DNA of 8,629 nucleotides. Source: Gemmatimonadota bacterium (lineage in GTDB: Bacteria; GCA-2686955). The stretch covers positions 1-8,629 of the forward strand of contig NYZA01000204.1 of the NCBI GenBank assembly GCA_002686955.1, given 5' to 3'. The position numbers and the translations under genes are program-made. Below, piece by piece: positions 1 through 5,652 of the stretch. Each line of letters starts with the position of its first letter. Position 1 is the first letter of the stretch. A model generated the notes under the pieces. It saw nothing but the letters and a program-made list of their open reading frames with translations. It ran no database searches and was not told the origin of the DNA.

Positions 1-196
1 CAATCTCATTCGCTTTGCCCAAGCCCACACCGACGCGGCCTTTCTGGTCGCCCACGCTCACCAGCGCGTTCCAGCTGAAGTTCCGCCCGCCTTTGACGAC
101 CTTCGACACGCGGTTCATTGCGATTACGCGATCCGCGAACTCGGAAACTTCTTCTTGGCGGCGCTCTCGGGGTCGCCCTCTGCGATCAGAATTCAA
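1..196 (-). CDS. rpsE: 30S ribosomal protein S5 (5' part, runs off the left edge)
   Basis: S5 helps form the decoding region of the small subunit and affects translational fidelity. About 65 codons are present. The translated segment contains [19 protein letters not shown] followed by [14 protein letters not shown] and [12 protein letters not shown], which is the conserved N-terminal double-stranded-RNA-binding S5 domain. No ATG lies upstream of the conserved part in frame. The best start is TTG at 194-196, which lies inside the last codons of rplR, so the two genes overlap by 11 bases. A purine-rich Shine-Dalgarno run (GGGAGAAGGG, 199-208) sits just upstream, with its GGGAG core 7 bases from the TTG. 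The protein would begin [15 protein letters not shown] after the initiator Met, a charged, poorly conserved tail normal for S5. The family assignment is near certain; the start is a strong inference. Confidence 0.96.
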   Translation of the reverse strand, partial: MNSDRRGRPRERRQEEVSEFADRVIAMNRVSKVVKGGRNFSWNALVSVGDQKGRVGVGLGKANEI

Positions 197-557
197 GGCC
201 CTTCTCCCGAGCCGCGTCCGCCAAAGCGCGCACGCGACCATGATAAAGATAACCATTGCGATCGAAGCAGATCGCTTTCACTCCGACCTCGATGGCCCGC
301 TCGGCAACGAGCTCGCCGACCTGCTTCGAGATCGCGCCCCGGTCTTCACCGGCGCCGATCGTCTTCTCGTTGCTCGACGCAGCCGCCAGAGTATGACCGC
401 GCTCATCGTCGACCACCTGTGCATAGATATGCTTCAGGCTGCGATAGACGACGAGCCGAGGTCTCCCGGGCGTGCCTTGCAGTCGCCGCCGCACCGAACG
501 GTGCCTGCGGCGCCTCGCCGTGGCCCGCTGCGCGGTTCTCTTACGAATCACCTTCAT
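186..557 (-). CDS. rplR: 50S ribosomal protein L18
   Basis: L18 binds 5S rRNA and, with L5, helps attach it to the central protuberance of the 50S subunit. The 123-residue product opens with a very basic tail ([20 protein letters not shown]), then [28 protein letters not shown] and a C-terminal [22 protein letters not shown], all typical of L18. The ATG at 555-557 is chosen because it gives the usual L18 beginning and has GGAG 10 bases upstream. An in-frame TTG at 590 would add 11 residues without family support. The gene starts 29 bases after rplF, and its last codons contain the TTG start of rpsE, which suggests translational coupling. Confidence 0.97.
   Translation of the reverse strand: MKVIRKRTAQRATARRRRHRSVRRRLQGTPGRPRLVVYRSLKHIYAQVVDDERGHTLAAASSNEKTIGAGEDRGAISKQVGELVAERAIEVGVKAICFDRNGYLYHGRVRALADAAREKGLEF
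199..208 (-). promoter_or_regulatory. Shine-Dalgarno site deciding the rpsE TTG start
   Basis: The minus strand reads GGGAGAAGGG here, inside the 3' end of rplR. The GGGAG core is 7 bases from the TTG at 194-196. This is the best ribosome-binding site near the rpsE N-terminus and supports the overlapping non-ATG start. Confidence 0.7.
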
Positions 558-586
558 CGTGCGATGGCTCCATTCGATGGGGCGGA

Positions 587-1123
587 TCAACCCGCCTTGC
601 CGGCCTTGCGGTGAATATGTTCGCCGACATAGCGAACGCCCTTGCCTTTGTACGGTTCCGGCGGGCGGAACCGACGGATATCGGCCGCCACTTGACCGAC
701 CGCTTGCTTGTCGACGCCCTTGACAGTGATCATTGTCGGTTTTGGGACTTCAATTGTGATTCCAGCCGGTATCTTGTAGACGACCGGATGGGAGAAGCCG
801 AGCGCCAGCCTGAACTCATCGCCTTGGGGCTTCTCGGCACGGTAACCAACACCGACGATCTCGAGCTTTCGCTCGAACCCGGCCGTGACTCCCTGCACCA
901 TGTTGGCAACGAGAGAGCGGGTGAGGCCATGAAGGGCTCTCTCCGCCTGCTCTTCCGACGAGCGGCCCACGACGACCTCGGAATCGTTCACATCGACGGA
1001 CATCTCCGGCCTGACATCGAGCTCCAGTGAGCCCTTGGGGCCCTTGACGGTCAGATGCCCGCCGTCGAGACGGACTTCGACACCCGAGGGGATGGCAATC
1101 GGTTTTCGACCAATACGCGACAC
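587..1123 (-). CDS. rplF: 50S ribosomal protein L6
   Basis: L6 sits at the base of the L7/L12 stalk near the sarcin-ricin loop and the factor-binding site of the large subunit. The 178-residue product has the usual two repeated alpha-beta L6 domains. The first begins [16 protein letters not shown]. The second covers roughly residues 82-150, and the C-terminal signature [14 protein letters not shown] falls near residues 155-168. The GTG at 1121-1123 is chosen as start because it gives the canonical SRIGRKP beginning and follows a perfect GGAGG (1129-1133) at 5 bases. An upstream in-frame GTG at 1147 would add eight unsupported residues. The 149-base gap from rpsH is far larger than any other gap in the cluster and contains promoter-like and inverted-repeat sequences, so rplF may also be expressed independently of upstream genes. 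Confidence 0.97.
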   Translation of the reverse strand: MSRIGRKPIAIPSGVEVRLDGGHLTVKGPKGSLELDVRPEMSVDVNDSEVVVGRSSEEQAERALHGLTRSLVANMVQGVTAGFERKLEIVGVGYRAEKPQGDEFRLALGFSHPVVYKIPAGITIEVPKPTMITVKGVDKQAVGQVAADIRRFRPPEPYKGKGVRYVGEHIHRKAGKAG

Positions 1124-1160
1124 AGCGACCTCCGCCTTGGGGCGCACTACCCCACATGCG

Positions 1161-1176
1161 CAAGGGAAATCCCTTG
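1161..1176. repeat. 7-2-7 inverted repeat over a predicted transcription start
   Basis: The sequence caagggaaatcccttg consists of two perfectly complementary 7-base arms (caaggga / tcccttg) around two bases. It overlaps the downstream end of the candidate -10 element and the predicted start point (about 1168) for rplF. It could be an operator for a dimeric repressor or a short 5'-end hairpin in the rplF mRNA. The symmetry is seen directly; a function is only inferred. Confidence 0.5.
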
Positions 1177-1204
1177 TATATCAGATCCAGATGTCCTCAG
1201 TCAA
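1175..1204 (-). promoter_or_regulatory. Candidate internal sigma70-type promoter upstream of rplF
   Basis: On the minus strand the gap reads TTGACT (1199-1204), an 18-base spacer, then TATACA (1175-1180). The -10 hexamer is preceded by TGA, an extended -10 (TGn) motif. The -35 matches five of six consensus bases and the -10 four of six. The predicted start would be near 1168, giving rplF a leader of about 45 bases. It could supply extra transcription of rplF-rplR-rpsE and downstream genes. No expression evidence is available, and the sigma specificity of this organism is unknown. Confidence 0.45.
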
Positions 1205-1210
1205 TGACGC

Positions 1211-1234
1211 CCCAGCGGGCTGGAACCCGGCGGG
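1211..1234 (-). other. GC-rich hairpin in the rpsH-rplF gap
   Basis: On the transcribed strand, CCCGCCGGG and CCCGCUGGG can pair (eight of nine positions, including one G-U, with one C-C mismatch) around the 6-base loop UUCCAG. No U-tract follows, so it does not look like an intrinsic terminator. It lies about 60 bases past the rpsH stop and just upstream of the candidate promoter. Possible roles are protection of the upstream mRNA 3' end after processing, or protein binding. Confidence 0.5.
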
Positions 1235-1272
1235 GGCGCACTTCTTCGATTTCGATGTGGCGCCCTTCGGCG

Positions 1273-1671
1273 CTACCAAACGTGGCAGAGCACCTCGCCA
1301 CCGATGCCCTCCCGGCGCGCGGTCTTGCCGGCTACGACACCGCGTGAAGTCGAAAGGATCGCAACGCCCAGCCCGCCCAGCACGCGGGGCAGCTCGGAGC
1401 CGGATACATAGCGTCGGAGTCCGGGACGGCTGACACGCTTCAGACCGGCGAGCGCAGGCACGCCTTCCGAGTCGTACTTCAGCCAGATCTCGAGAATGCC
1501 TTGCTTGTTGTCGTCTTGCTTCTCGCAATCGCGAATGTACCCTTCCTCGCGGAGGATCTTCGCAATTGCAAGCTTCAGATTGGAGCATGGCATCGTCAGC
1601 TTGCGATGCCGAGCTTTGGTCGCGTTGCGGATCCGCGTGAGCATGTCCGCGATCGGGTCTGTCATGATCAT
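1273..1671 (-). CDS. rpsH: 30S ribosomal protein S8
   Basis: S8 is a primary 16S rRNA-binding protein of the 30S platform. In E. coli it also represses spc-operon translation by binding its mRNA. The 132-residue product contains DPIADMLTRIRNA (residues 5-17), the central RYVSGSELPRVLGGLG region, and the C-terminal rRNA-binding signature ILSTSRGVV with ARREGIGGEVLC. Two ATGs are close together, at 1671 and 1665. The first (MIMTDPIAD) aligns with the E. coli MSMQDPIAD beginning and is chosen, although neither ATG has a clear Shine-Dalgarno site. The gene ends in TAG and is followed by the longest non-coding gap in the window. The start may be uncertain by two codons. Confidence 0.97.
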   Translation of the reverse strand: MIMTDPIADMLTRIRNATKARHRKLTMPCSNLKLAIAKILREEGYIRDCEKQDDNKQGILEIWLKYDSEGVPALAGLKRVSRPGLRRYVSGSELPRVLGGLGVAILSTSRGVVAGKTARREGIGGEVLCHVW

Positions 1672-1692
1672 GACTTGGTCGTTTCCGTTTCG

Positions 1693-1708
1693 GTCGGCGA
1701 TCGCCGAC
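1693..1708. repeat. Perfect 16-bp palindrome between rpsN and rpsH
   Basis: The sequence gtcggcgatcgccgac reads identically on both strands. Its first base on the coding strand is the last base of the rpsN stop codon, and it lies about 22 bases upstream of the rpsH start. The core gcgatcgc equals the cyanobacterial HIP1 octamer, but a single copy here says nothing about taxonomy. In mRNA it could form a short stem with a 4-base loop near the rpsH translation start. Confidence 0.6.
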
Positions 1709-1977
1709 TACCAGCTCGCCTTCACGACGCCGGGAATCTCGCCCTTCAGGGCCAACTCTCTGAACTTGATGCGGCTCAGGCCGAACTTTCTCATATAGCC
1801 CCTCGAACGGCCAGTGAGTGCGCAGCGGTTCCTGCGACGCACGGGGGCCGAGTTGCGAGGAAGCAGCGCCAGCTCCGAGTGGGCGCGTTTCTCTTTGAGC
1901 TCCGCGCGTTTCGCGGCGTGTTTCTCCATGAGAGCGGTCCGCCGCTTCTCGCGCTCAACCATGCACTTTCTGGCCAT
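1708..1977 (-). CDS. rpsN: 30S ribosomal protein S14, zinc-independent type
   Basis: S14 is a late-assembling protein of the 30S head and contacts S3 and S10. The 89-residue product is a long-type S14 with a basic N-terminus ([13 protein letters not shown]) and the family C-terminus [27 protein letters not shown], of which the last 20 or so residues are highly conserved. The two CxxC pairs of the short, zinc-binding S14 form are absent: Cys52 (in RNRCALTGR) has no partner. This is therefore the C-minus form. The ATG at 1975-1977 is preceded by GAGGAG at about 10 bases. The gene lies 21 bases after rplE and ends in TAG, inside which the 16-bp palindrome begins. Confidence 0.97.
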   Translation of the reverse strand: MARKCMVEREKRRTALMEKHAAKRAELKEKRAHSELALLPRNSAPVRRRNRCALTGRSRGYMRKFGLSRIKFRELALKGEIPGVVKASW

Positions 1978-1998
1978 CTCTACAGTTCTCCTCGGCTG

Positions 1999-2568
1999 CT
2001 AACGGTGGAAGGGTAGCCCGATTCCCTTGAGCAGCTCGAAAGCCTCTTCGTCGGTCTCGGCTGTCGTGACGAATGTGATGTCTAGTCCTCTGACCTCGTC
2101 GACCTTGTCGAAATCGATCTCAGGAAAGACGATCTGTTCCACGATGCCCAATGTGTAGTTGCCGCGGCCGTCGAACGATTTCGTCGGGATTCCACGGAAA
2201 TCTCTGATTCGGGGGATGGCCACGTTGCCCAGCCGATCGAGAAACTCGTACATCCTGGCGCCGCGAAGGGTGACCATGCAGCCGATCGGCATGCCCTCAC
2301 GGAGCTTGAAATTGGAGATCGACCTTCGTGCGCGGGTCACGACCGGTTTCAACCCGGCGATCCGCGTGAGATCGTTGACCGCGCCCTCGATCAGACCCTT
2401 GGTCTGTGTCGCCCGGCCGACACCCATGTTGAGCACGATCTTCGAGATCTTCGGAACGCGCATCAGATTGCCGTAGTCGAAGCGCTCCATCAGGGCGGGA
2501 GCCACTTCGTCACGGTACTTCTCGCGCAGGCGGGGCACTGTTCGTTCGATGGTCGCTTGCTCGCTCAT
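1999..2568 (-). CDS. rplE: 50S ribosomal protein L5
   Basis: L5 binds 5S rRNA and helix 84 of 23S rRNA in the central protuberance and contacts S13 across the subunit interface. The 189-residue product contains [35 protein letters not shown], the region with [28 protein letters not shown] and a final [21 protein letters not shown], the full L5 N- and C-terminal domains. It is about ten residues longer than the E. coli protein, the extra being at the N-terminus. The ATG at 2566-2568 ([14 protein letters not shown]) is chosen because the frame extending upstream to 2640 runs into rplX and adds no conserved sequence. The nearest purine run, AAGGA, is only two bases from the ATG, so initiation may rely partly on coupling to rplX 22 bases upstream. 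Confidence 0.97.
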   Translation of the reverse strand: MSEQATIERTVPRLREKYRDEVAPALMERFDYGNLMRVPKISKIVLNMGVGRATQTKGLIEGAVNDLTRIAGLKPVVTRARRSISNFKLREGMPIGCMVTLRGARMYEFLDRLGNVAIPRIRDFRGIPTKSFDGRGNYTLGIVEQIVFPEIDFDKVDEVRGLDITFVTTAETDEEAFELLKGIGLPFHR

Positions 2569-2590
2569 GTTCCTTGCTTCCCGATGACGC

Positions 2591-2905
2591 TCAGTCCAGC
2601 GCCTTTTCGCTTCGCCGGCCAATCCGGACTTTTCGCCCATCTTCTTCGACGCGGAAGCCGACGCGGATGGGCTTGTCGGTATCGGGATCGATGAGCATCA
2701 CATTCGACACGGCGATCGATCCTTCCTTTTCGACGATACCGCCTTGCTGGGCGCCTGAAGGCTTCGTGTGTCGCTTGATGATATTCACGCCCTGGACGAG
2801 CACGCGTTGCTTGTCCGTCAGTACGGCCAACACTTCGCCCCGCTTGCCGCGATGATTGCCGCGGAGAACGACGACCTGGTCGCCTTTTTTGATCTTGCGT
2901 GCCAT
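2591..2905 (-). CDS. rplX: 50S ribosomal protein L24
   Basis: L24 is an assembly initiator that binds the 5' region of 23S rRNA and lies near the exit tunnel rim. The 104-residue product starts with the KOW motif [20 protein letters not shown] (about residues 4-23), followed by [13 protein letters not shown] and [21 protein letters not shown], all diagnostic of bacterial L24. Length is typical. The ATG at 2903-2905 is preceded by AGGAAGAG. The gene sits 35 bases after rplN and 22 bases before rplE. In E. coli the S8 repressor site lies at the rplX-rplE junction; I see no obvious strong stem at that junction here. Confidence 0.97.
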   Translation of the reverse strand: MARKIKKGDQVVVLRGNHRGKRGEVLAVLTDKQRVLVQGVNIIKRHTKPSGAQQGGIVEKEGSIAVSNVMLIDPDTDKPIRVGFRVEEDGRKVRIGRRSEKALD

Positions 2906-2940
2906 GTGAACTCTTCCTGCCTCGTTTCTCTCGATTGTTC

Positions 2941-3309
2941 CTACAGGACCTCGGGAGCGAGCGAGACGATCTTCATGTATGCCTTTTCGCGGAGCTCGCG
3001 AGCAACCGGCCCGAATATGCGGGTGCCCTTCGGCTCCTTCTGCTCATTGATTACGACCGCTGCGTTTTCGTCGAATTTGATGTAGCTGCCGTCTTTGCGG
3101 CGGATCTCTTTTCGTGTGCGCACCACGACCGCTCGGGCGACTTCGCCCTTTTTCATCGCGCCGCCGGGCACCGCGTCTTTCACCGTGATCACAACCGTGT
3201 CGCCAACAGAGGCGTAACGACGCCGGGTTCCTCCGAGCACCTTGATGCACAGGGCTTCCTTGGCGCCTGAGTTGTCGGCGATCTTCAATCTCGTTTCGGA
3301 CTGGATCAT
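2941..3309 (-). CDS. rplN: 50S ribosomal protein L14
   Basis: L14 lies at the subunit interface, forms intersubunit bridges with 16S rRNA, and is the docking surface for the silencing factor RsfS. The product has exactly the family length of 122 residues. It begins [19 protein letters not shown], has [34 protein letters not shown] and the C-terminal [20 protein letters not shown] with SLAPEVL, covering the five-stranded barrel from end to end. The ATG at 3307-3309 follows GGAGG at 9 bases. It is 39 bases downstream of rpsQ in the usual S17-L14-L24-L5 order. Confidence 0.98.
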   Translation of the reverse strand: MIQSETRLKIADNSGAKEALCIKVLGGTRRRYASVGDTVVITVKDAVPGGAMKKGEVARAVVVRTRKEIRRKDGSYIKFDENAAVVINEQKEPKGTRIFGPVARELREKAYMKIVSLAPEVL

Positions 3310-3348
3310 GATCGGTACCCTCCGTCGTTCTCTACTGACCGCGACGAA

Positions 3349-3615
3349 TCACTTGGCCGCGCGAACCACTTTCACCAGGCGCCACCGCTTCTCTTTGCTG
3401 AGCGGACGCGTCTCCATCAGCTCGACCTCGTCTCCAACCTTGGCGGTGTTCTCTTCGTCGTGAACCTTGTATCGCTTCGTTCTGCGAACAACTCGGCCGT
3501 ACACCGGGTGTCGCACCAGGCGTTCGACGGCGACCACGATCGTCTTGTTCATCTTGTCGCCCACAACGCGGCCGGTGCGGGTCTTGCGAAGTGCTCGTTC
3601 GTTGCTTGTTTTCAT
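3349..3615 (-). CDS. rpsQ: 30S ribosomal protein S17
   Basis: S17 is a primary binder of the 16S rRNA 5' domain with an OB-fold. The 88-residue product contains [23 protein letters not shown], then [21 protein letters not shown] and a C-terminal [22 protein letters not shown], of which the last segment is the classic S17 signature. The ATG at 3613-3615 is used; only a modest purine stretch (GAGAGCTGAGA) precedes it. That stretch is the second copy of an 11-base repeat that also ends rpmC, so the ribosome-binding region of rpsQ looks like a duplicate of the rpmC 3' end. Confidence 0.97.
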   Translation of the reverse strand: MKTSNERALRKTRTGRVVGDKMNKTIVVAVERLVRHPVYGRVVRRTKRYKVHDEENTAKVGDEVELMETRPLSKEKRWRLVKVVRAAK

Positions 3616-3617
3616 TC

Positions 3618-3666
3618 TCAGCTCTCAGGGGCGTGATCACACACTCTGCGTGGTGTCAGCTCTCAG
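3618..3666. repeat. 11-bp direct repeat flanking the rpmC-rpsQ gap
   Basis: The sequence tcagctctcag occurs at 3618-3628 and again at 3656-3666, 38 bases apart. On the coding strand the copies read CTGAGAGCTGA. One copy includes the rpmC stop codon, the other lies two bases before the rpsQ ATG. The interval between them is non-coding. A short duplication or slippage event could explain the repeat. Confidence 0.6.
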
Positions 3667-3877
3667 CGTTGGGCAGCGCGCGCTCGCCCCGGTCGTCTTC
3701 TCTGAGCAAGGTGTGAATTCGCGCGATCTCTCGCCTCGCTCTGCGGATGGCGTGGGGATCTTCCAGCTGGCTGTGCGCCGCCATCTGGAAACGGAGATTG
3801 AAGAGCTCCTCCTGAAGCTCGGCCAGACGCTCTTCGAGCTCCTGGCGGGTGCGTTCGCGCAGTTCCGCTGCCTTCAT
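3656..3877 (-). CDS. rpmC: 50S ribosomal protein L29
   Basis: L29 is a small two-helix protein near the polypeptide tunnel exit, next to L23, where trigger factor and SRP dock. The 73-residue product begins [22 protein letters not shown] and contains [19 protein letters not shown] and [16 protein letters not shown], the L29 helical hairpin. It is some eight residues longer than most homologues, with a polar tail ending [10 protein letters not shown]. The start ATG overlaps the rplP stop in an ATGA junction, with GGGAGG six bases upstream, so it should be translationally coupled to rplP. The end of the gene carries the direct repeat shared with the rpsQ leader. Confidence 0.96.
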   Translation of the reverse strand: MKAAELRERTRQELEERLAELQEELFNLRFQMAAHSQLEDPHAIRRARREIARIHTLLREDDRGERALPNAES

Positions 3878-4299
3878 TGGGCACCTCCCATCGACTCGCG
3901 GGTCACGAATCGCGTGCGAAAGGGGAGCTTCATCTGCGCGAGCCTCATCGCGGCCTTGGCCAGATCGTTCTCCACACCTTCCATCTCGAAGAGCATGCGC
4001 CCCGGCTTCACCACGGCAACCCAGTACTCCGGGCCGCCCTTCCCCTTCCCCATGCGGGTCTCAGCGGGTTTCTTGGTGATCGGCTTGTCGGGAAAGACAC
4101 GAATCCAAAGCTTGCCGCCTCTTTTCACGTGCCGTGTCATGGCCACACGGGCGGCTTCGATTTGGCGGCTCGAGATCCATCCACATTCGATCGCTTGGAG
4201 ACCGCAGCTTCCGAAGCTGATCTCGGCACCACGGGTCGCCTTCCCCCGCATACGGCCTTTCTGCATCTTGCGGTATTTGGTCCGCTTGGGCATCAACAT
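3874..4299 (-). CDS. rplP: 50S ribosomal protein L16
   Basis: L16 binds 23S rRNA near the A-site and helps position aminoacyl-tRNA at the peptidyl transferase centre. The 141-residue product begins [24 protein letters not shown] by the family pattern. It continues with [25 protein letters not shown], with [43 protein letters not shown] split across the central domain (about residues 58-100), and ends with [13 protein letters not shown]. The ATG at 4297-4299 follows AGAGGAAG at about 8 bases. A second in-frame ATG two codons later is less likely. It is 30 bases after rpsC and overlaps rpmC by four bases. Confidence 0.98.
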   Translation of the reverse strand: MLMPKRTKYRKMQKGRMRGKATRGAEISFGSCGLQAIECGWISSRQIEAARVAMTRHVKRGGKLWIRVFPDKPITKKPAETRMGKGKGGPEYWVAVVKPGRMLFEMEGVENDLAKAAMRLAQMKLPFRTRFVTRESMGGAQ

Positions 4300-4329
4300 G
4301 GCGAGAACTTCCTCTTGCGGTTTCGCGAC

Positions 4330-4959
4330 CTAGAGTGGGGCCGCTTCCCCCTTGCAGATCCAGACTTTGACGCCGATGGTGCCGAAAGTCGTGAACGATG
4401 TCACCTGCGCGTAGTCGATGTCAGAACGCAGCGTGTGAAGGGGCACCTTCCCCTCACGGAATGTGTGGGTCCTCGCCATCTCCGCGCCGTTGAGCCGGCC
4501 GGCTACGCGAACCCGGATCCCCTGGGCGCCGAAACGCATCGTCTGTTGGATGGCGCGTTTCATGGCTCTGCGGAACGAGACCCTCGATGATAGCTGTTTG
4601 GCGATCCGCTGGGCCACGAGCTCGGCATCGAGCTCCGCCACCTTCACCTCTTGGATAGTGATGTAGACGTCGCGGCCCGTGATGTGCTGGAGCTCATCAC
4701 GAAGTTGGTCGACCTTCTGCCCCTTCTGCCCGATCACCAGGCCGGGTCGGGCGGTGTAGATGATCAGGGTGATCCTGTTCGACGCCCGCTCGATCTCCAG
4801 ACGCGAGAGATCCGCGCTCTCGAGCCGTTGTCGGACGTAGTTGCGGATCATCAGATCTTCGCCGAGGTCCTTCGAGAAGTTCTTGTCGTTGAACCACCTC
4901 GAACTCCAGGGCACATTGAACCCGAGTCGAAATCCCGTTGGATGCGTTTTCTGTCCCAC
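4330..4959 (-). CDS. rpsC: 30S ribosomal protein S3
   Basis: S3 lies at the mRNA entry channel of the 30S subunit and contributes to mRNA helicase activity. The 209-residue product starts [12 protein letters not shown] after the initiator. It carries a type II KH domain with the GxxG loop GQKG at residues 77-80 (in [13 protein letters not shown]), then the C-terminal domain with [31 protein letters not shown] and [12 protein letters not shown]. The C-terminus, [18 protein letters not shown], is short, lacking the long tail seen in some phyla. Translation starts at GTG (4957-4959), with AAAGGA upstream at about 9 bases. It follows rplV by 15 bases. Confidence 0.98.
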   Translation of the reverse strand: MGQKTHPTGFRLGFNVPWSSRWFNDKNFSKDLGEDLMIRNYVRQRLESADLSRLEIERASNRITLIIYTARPGLVIGQKGQKVDQLRDELQHITGRDVYITIQEVKVAELDAELVAQRIAKQLSSRVSFRRAMKRAIQQTMRFGAQGIRVRVAGRLNGAEMARTHTFREGKVPLHTLRSDIDYAQVTSFTTFGTIGVKVWICKGEAAPL

Positions 4960-4974
4960 GCTCGTGGTTCCTTT

Positions 4975-5340
4975 CTAAGCCTTCTTGCCGTCCGGCCGCG
5001 GTCGAGCGGACACGGTCACCGTGATGTGGCTCATGCGCCTCTTGTATGGATGAATGCGACCCCGCGATGCCGGCCGCCACCGTTTCAGAGAGGGACCCTC
5101 GTCGACACAGATGCTCTCCAGCACCAGATCTTCGACATCGATCTCCTCACCGCCCTCGATATTCTGCGCGTTGGCGGCGGCGGAGCGAATCGTCTTCGCC
5201 ACCGGAACCGCCGCGGCTCGGCGGGCAAAGTCCAGCGTCACGAGTGCATCGAGAACACCCTTGCCGCGTACCAGGTCCGCGACCGCCCGTGCCTTTCTCG
5301 GTGTCACGCGAACATATCTGGCTCGTGCAGTGGCCTTCAT
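4975..5340 (-). CDS. rplV: 50S ribosomal protein L22
   Basis: L22 lines the peptide exit tunnel with a long beta hairpin. Changes in this loop can confer macrolide resistance in other bacteria. The 121-residue product has the family elements RYVRVTPRKARAVADLVRGK (about residues 9-28), FARRAAAVPVAKTIRSAAANA, VEDLVLESICVDEGPSLKRW and then the hairpin region PASRGRIHPYKRRMSHITV. The ATG at 5338-5340 has GGAG six bases upstream. It lies 21 bases after rpsS and 15 bases before rpsC. A short C-terminal extension (ARPRPDGKKA) is rich in basic residues. Confidence 0.98.
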   Translation of the reverse strand: MKATARARYVRVTPRKARAVADLVRGKGVLDALVTLDFARRAAAVPVAKTIRSAAANAQNIEGGEEIDVEDLVLESICVDEGPSLKRWRPASRGRIHPYKRRMSHITVTVSARPRPDGKKA

Positions 5341-5361
5341 CTTCTACTCCAGTACTCCGGT

Positions 5362-5649
5362 CTAGCGGATCTTCACGGTGCGCTCGGCCAACTTGCCACC
5401 GTGCCCCTTGAAGGTTCGGGTCGGTGCAAACTCGCCCAGCTTGTGGCCCACCATGTTCTCGGTGATATAGACCGGGATGAACTTCATTCCATTGTGGATG
5501 GCGATTGTGTGCCCCACGAACGAGGGAGAGATGGTCGATCGGCGGGACCAGGTCTTGACCACTCGTTTCTCGCCGCTCTTGTTCATCTCTTCGAGCTTGC
5601 TCAAGAGCTTCGGGTCGATGAAGGGGCCTTTTGAGATTGATCGGGGCAT
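5362..5649 (-). CDS. rpsS: 30S ribosomal protein S19
   Basis: S19 is a 30S head protein that pairs with S13 and bridges to the 50S central protuberance. The 95-residue product reads [19 protein letters not shown], then [44 protein letters not shown] and a closing [17 protein letters not shown], matching S19 throughout. The ATG at 5647-5649 is only three bases after the rplB stop, and its GGAAG ribosome-binding site lies in the last rplB codons, so translation is probably coupled to L2. Length is usual for bacterial S19. Confidence 0.98.
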   Translation of the reverse strand: MPRSISKGPFIDPKLLSKLEEMNKSGEKRVVKTWSRRSTISPSFVGHTIAIHNGMKFIPVYITENMVGHKLGEFAPTRTFKGHGGKLAERTVKIR

Positions 5650-5652
5650 GAT

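Noticed and set aside
155-1030. Long plus-strand open frame (291 codons) opposite rplR and rplF
   Set aside because: It is antisense to two well-supported ribosomal protein genes, has an arginine-rich low-complexity composition with no recognisable domain, and is explained by high GC content.
587-1147. Upstream GTG start for rplF at 1147
   Set aside because: It adds residues before the canonical SRIGRKP beginning. The GTG at 1123 has a perfect GGAGG five bases upstream.
1161-1176. Intrinsic transcription terminator after rpsH
   Set aside because: The stem is short and neither it nor the hairpin at 1211-1234 is followed by a U-run on the transcript. No Rho-independent terminator was seen anywhere in the window.
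1697-1704. HIP1 octamer as evidence for a cyanobacterium
   Set aside because: I noted a single copy only, and the gene order (tuf next to rpsJ) and overall protein features do not specifically indicate cyanobacteria.
1999-2640. Upstream start for rplE at 2640
   Set aside because: It would overlap rplX by about 50 bases and adds 24 residues not seen in L5. The ATG at 2568 is a better start.
3467-4333. Plus-strand open frame of 288 codons opposite rpsQ, rpmC and rplP
   Set aside because: It has no protein family features and lies fully antisense to three intact ribosomal protein genes.
4651-5634. Plus-strand open frame of 327 codons opposite rpsC, rplV and rpsS
   Set aside because: It crosses three conserved genes on the other strand, shows no family motif, and has no separate regulatory context. 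It is a shadow frame.
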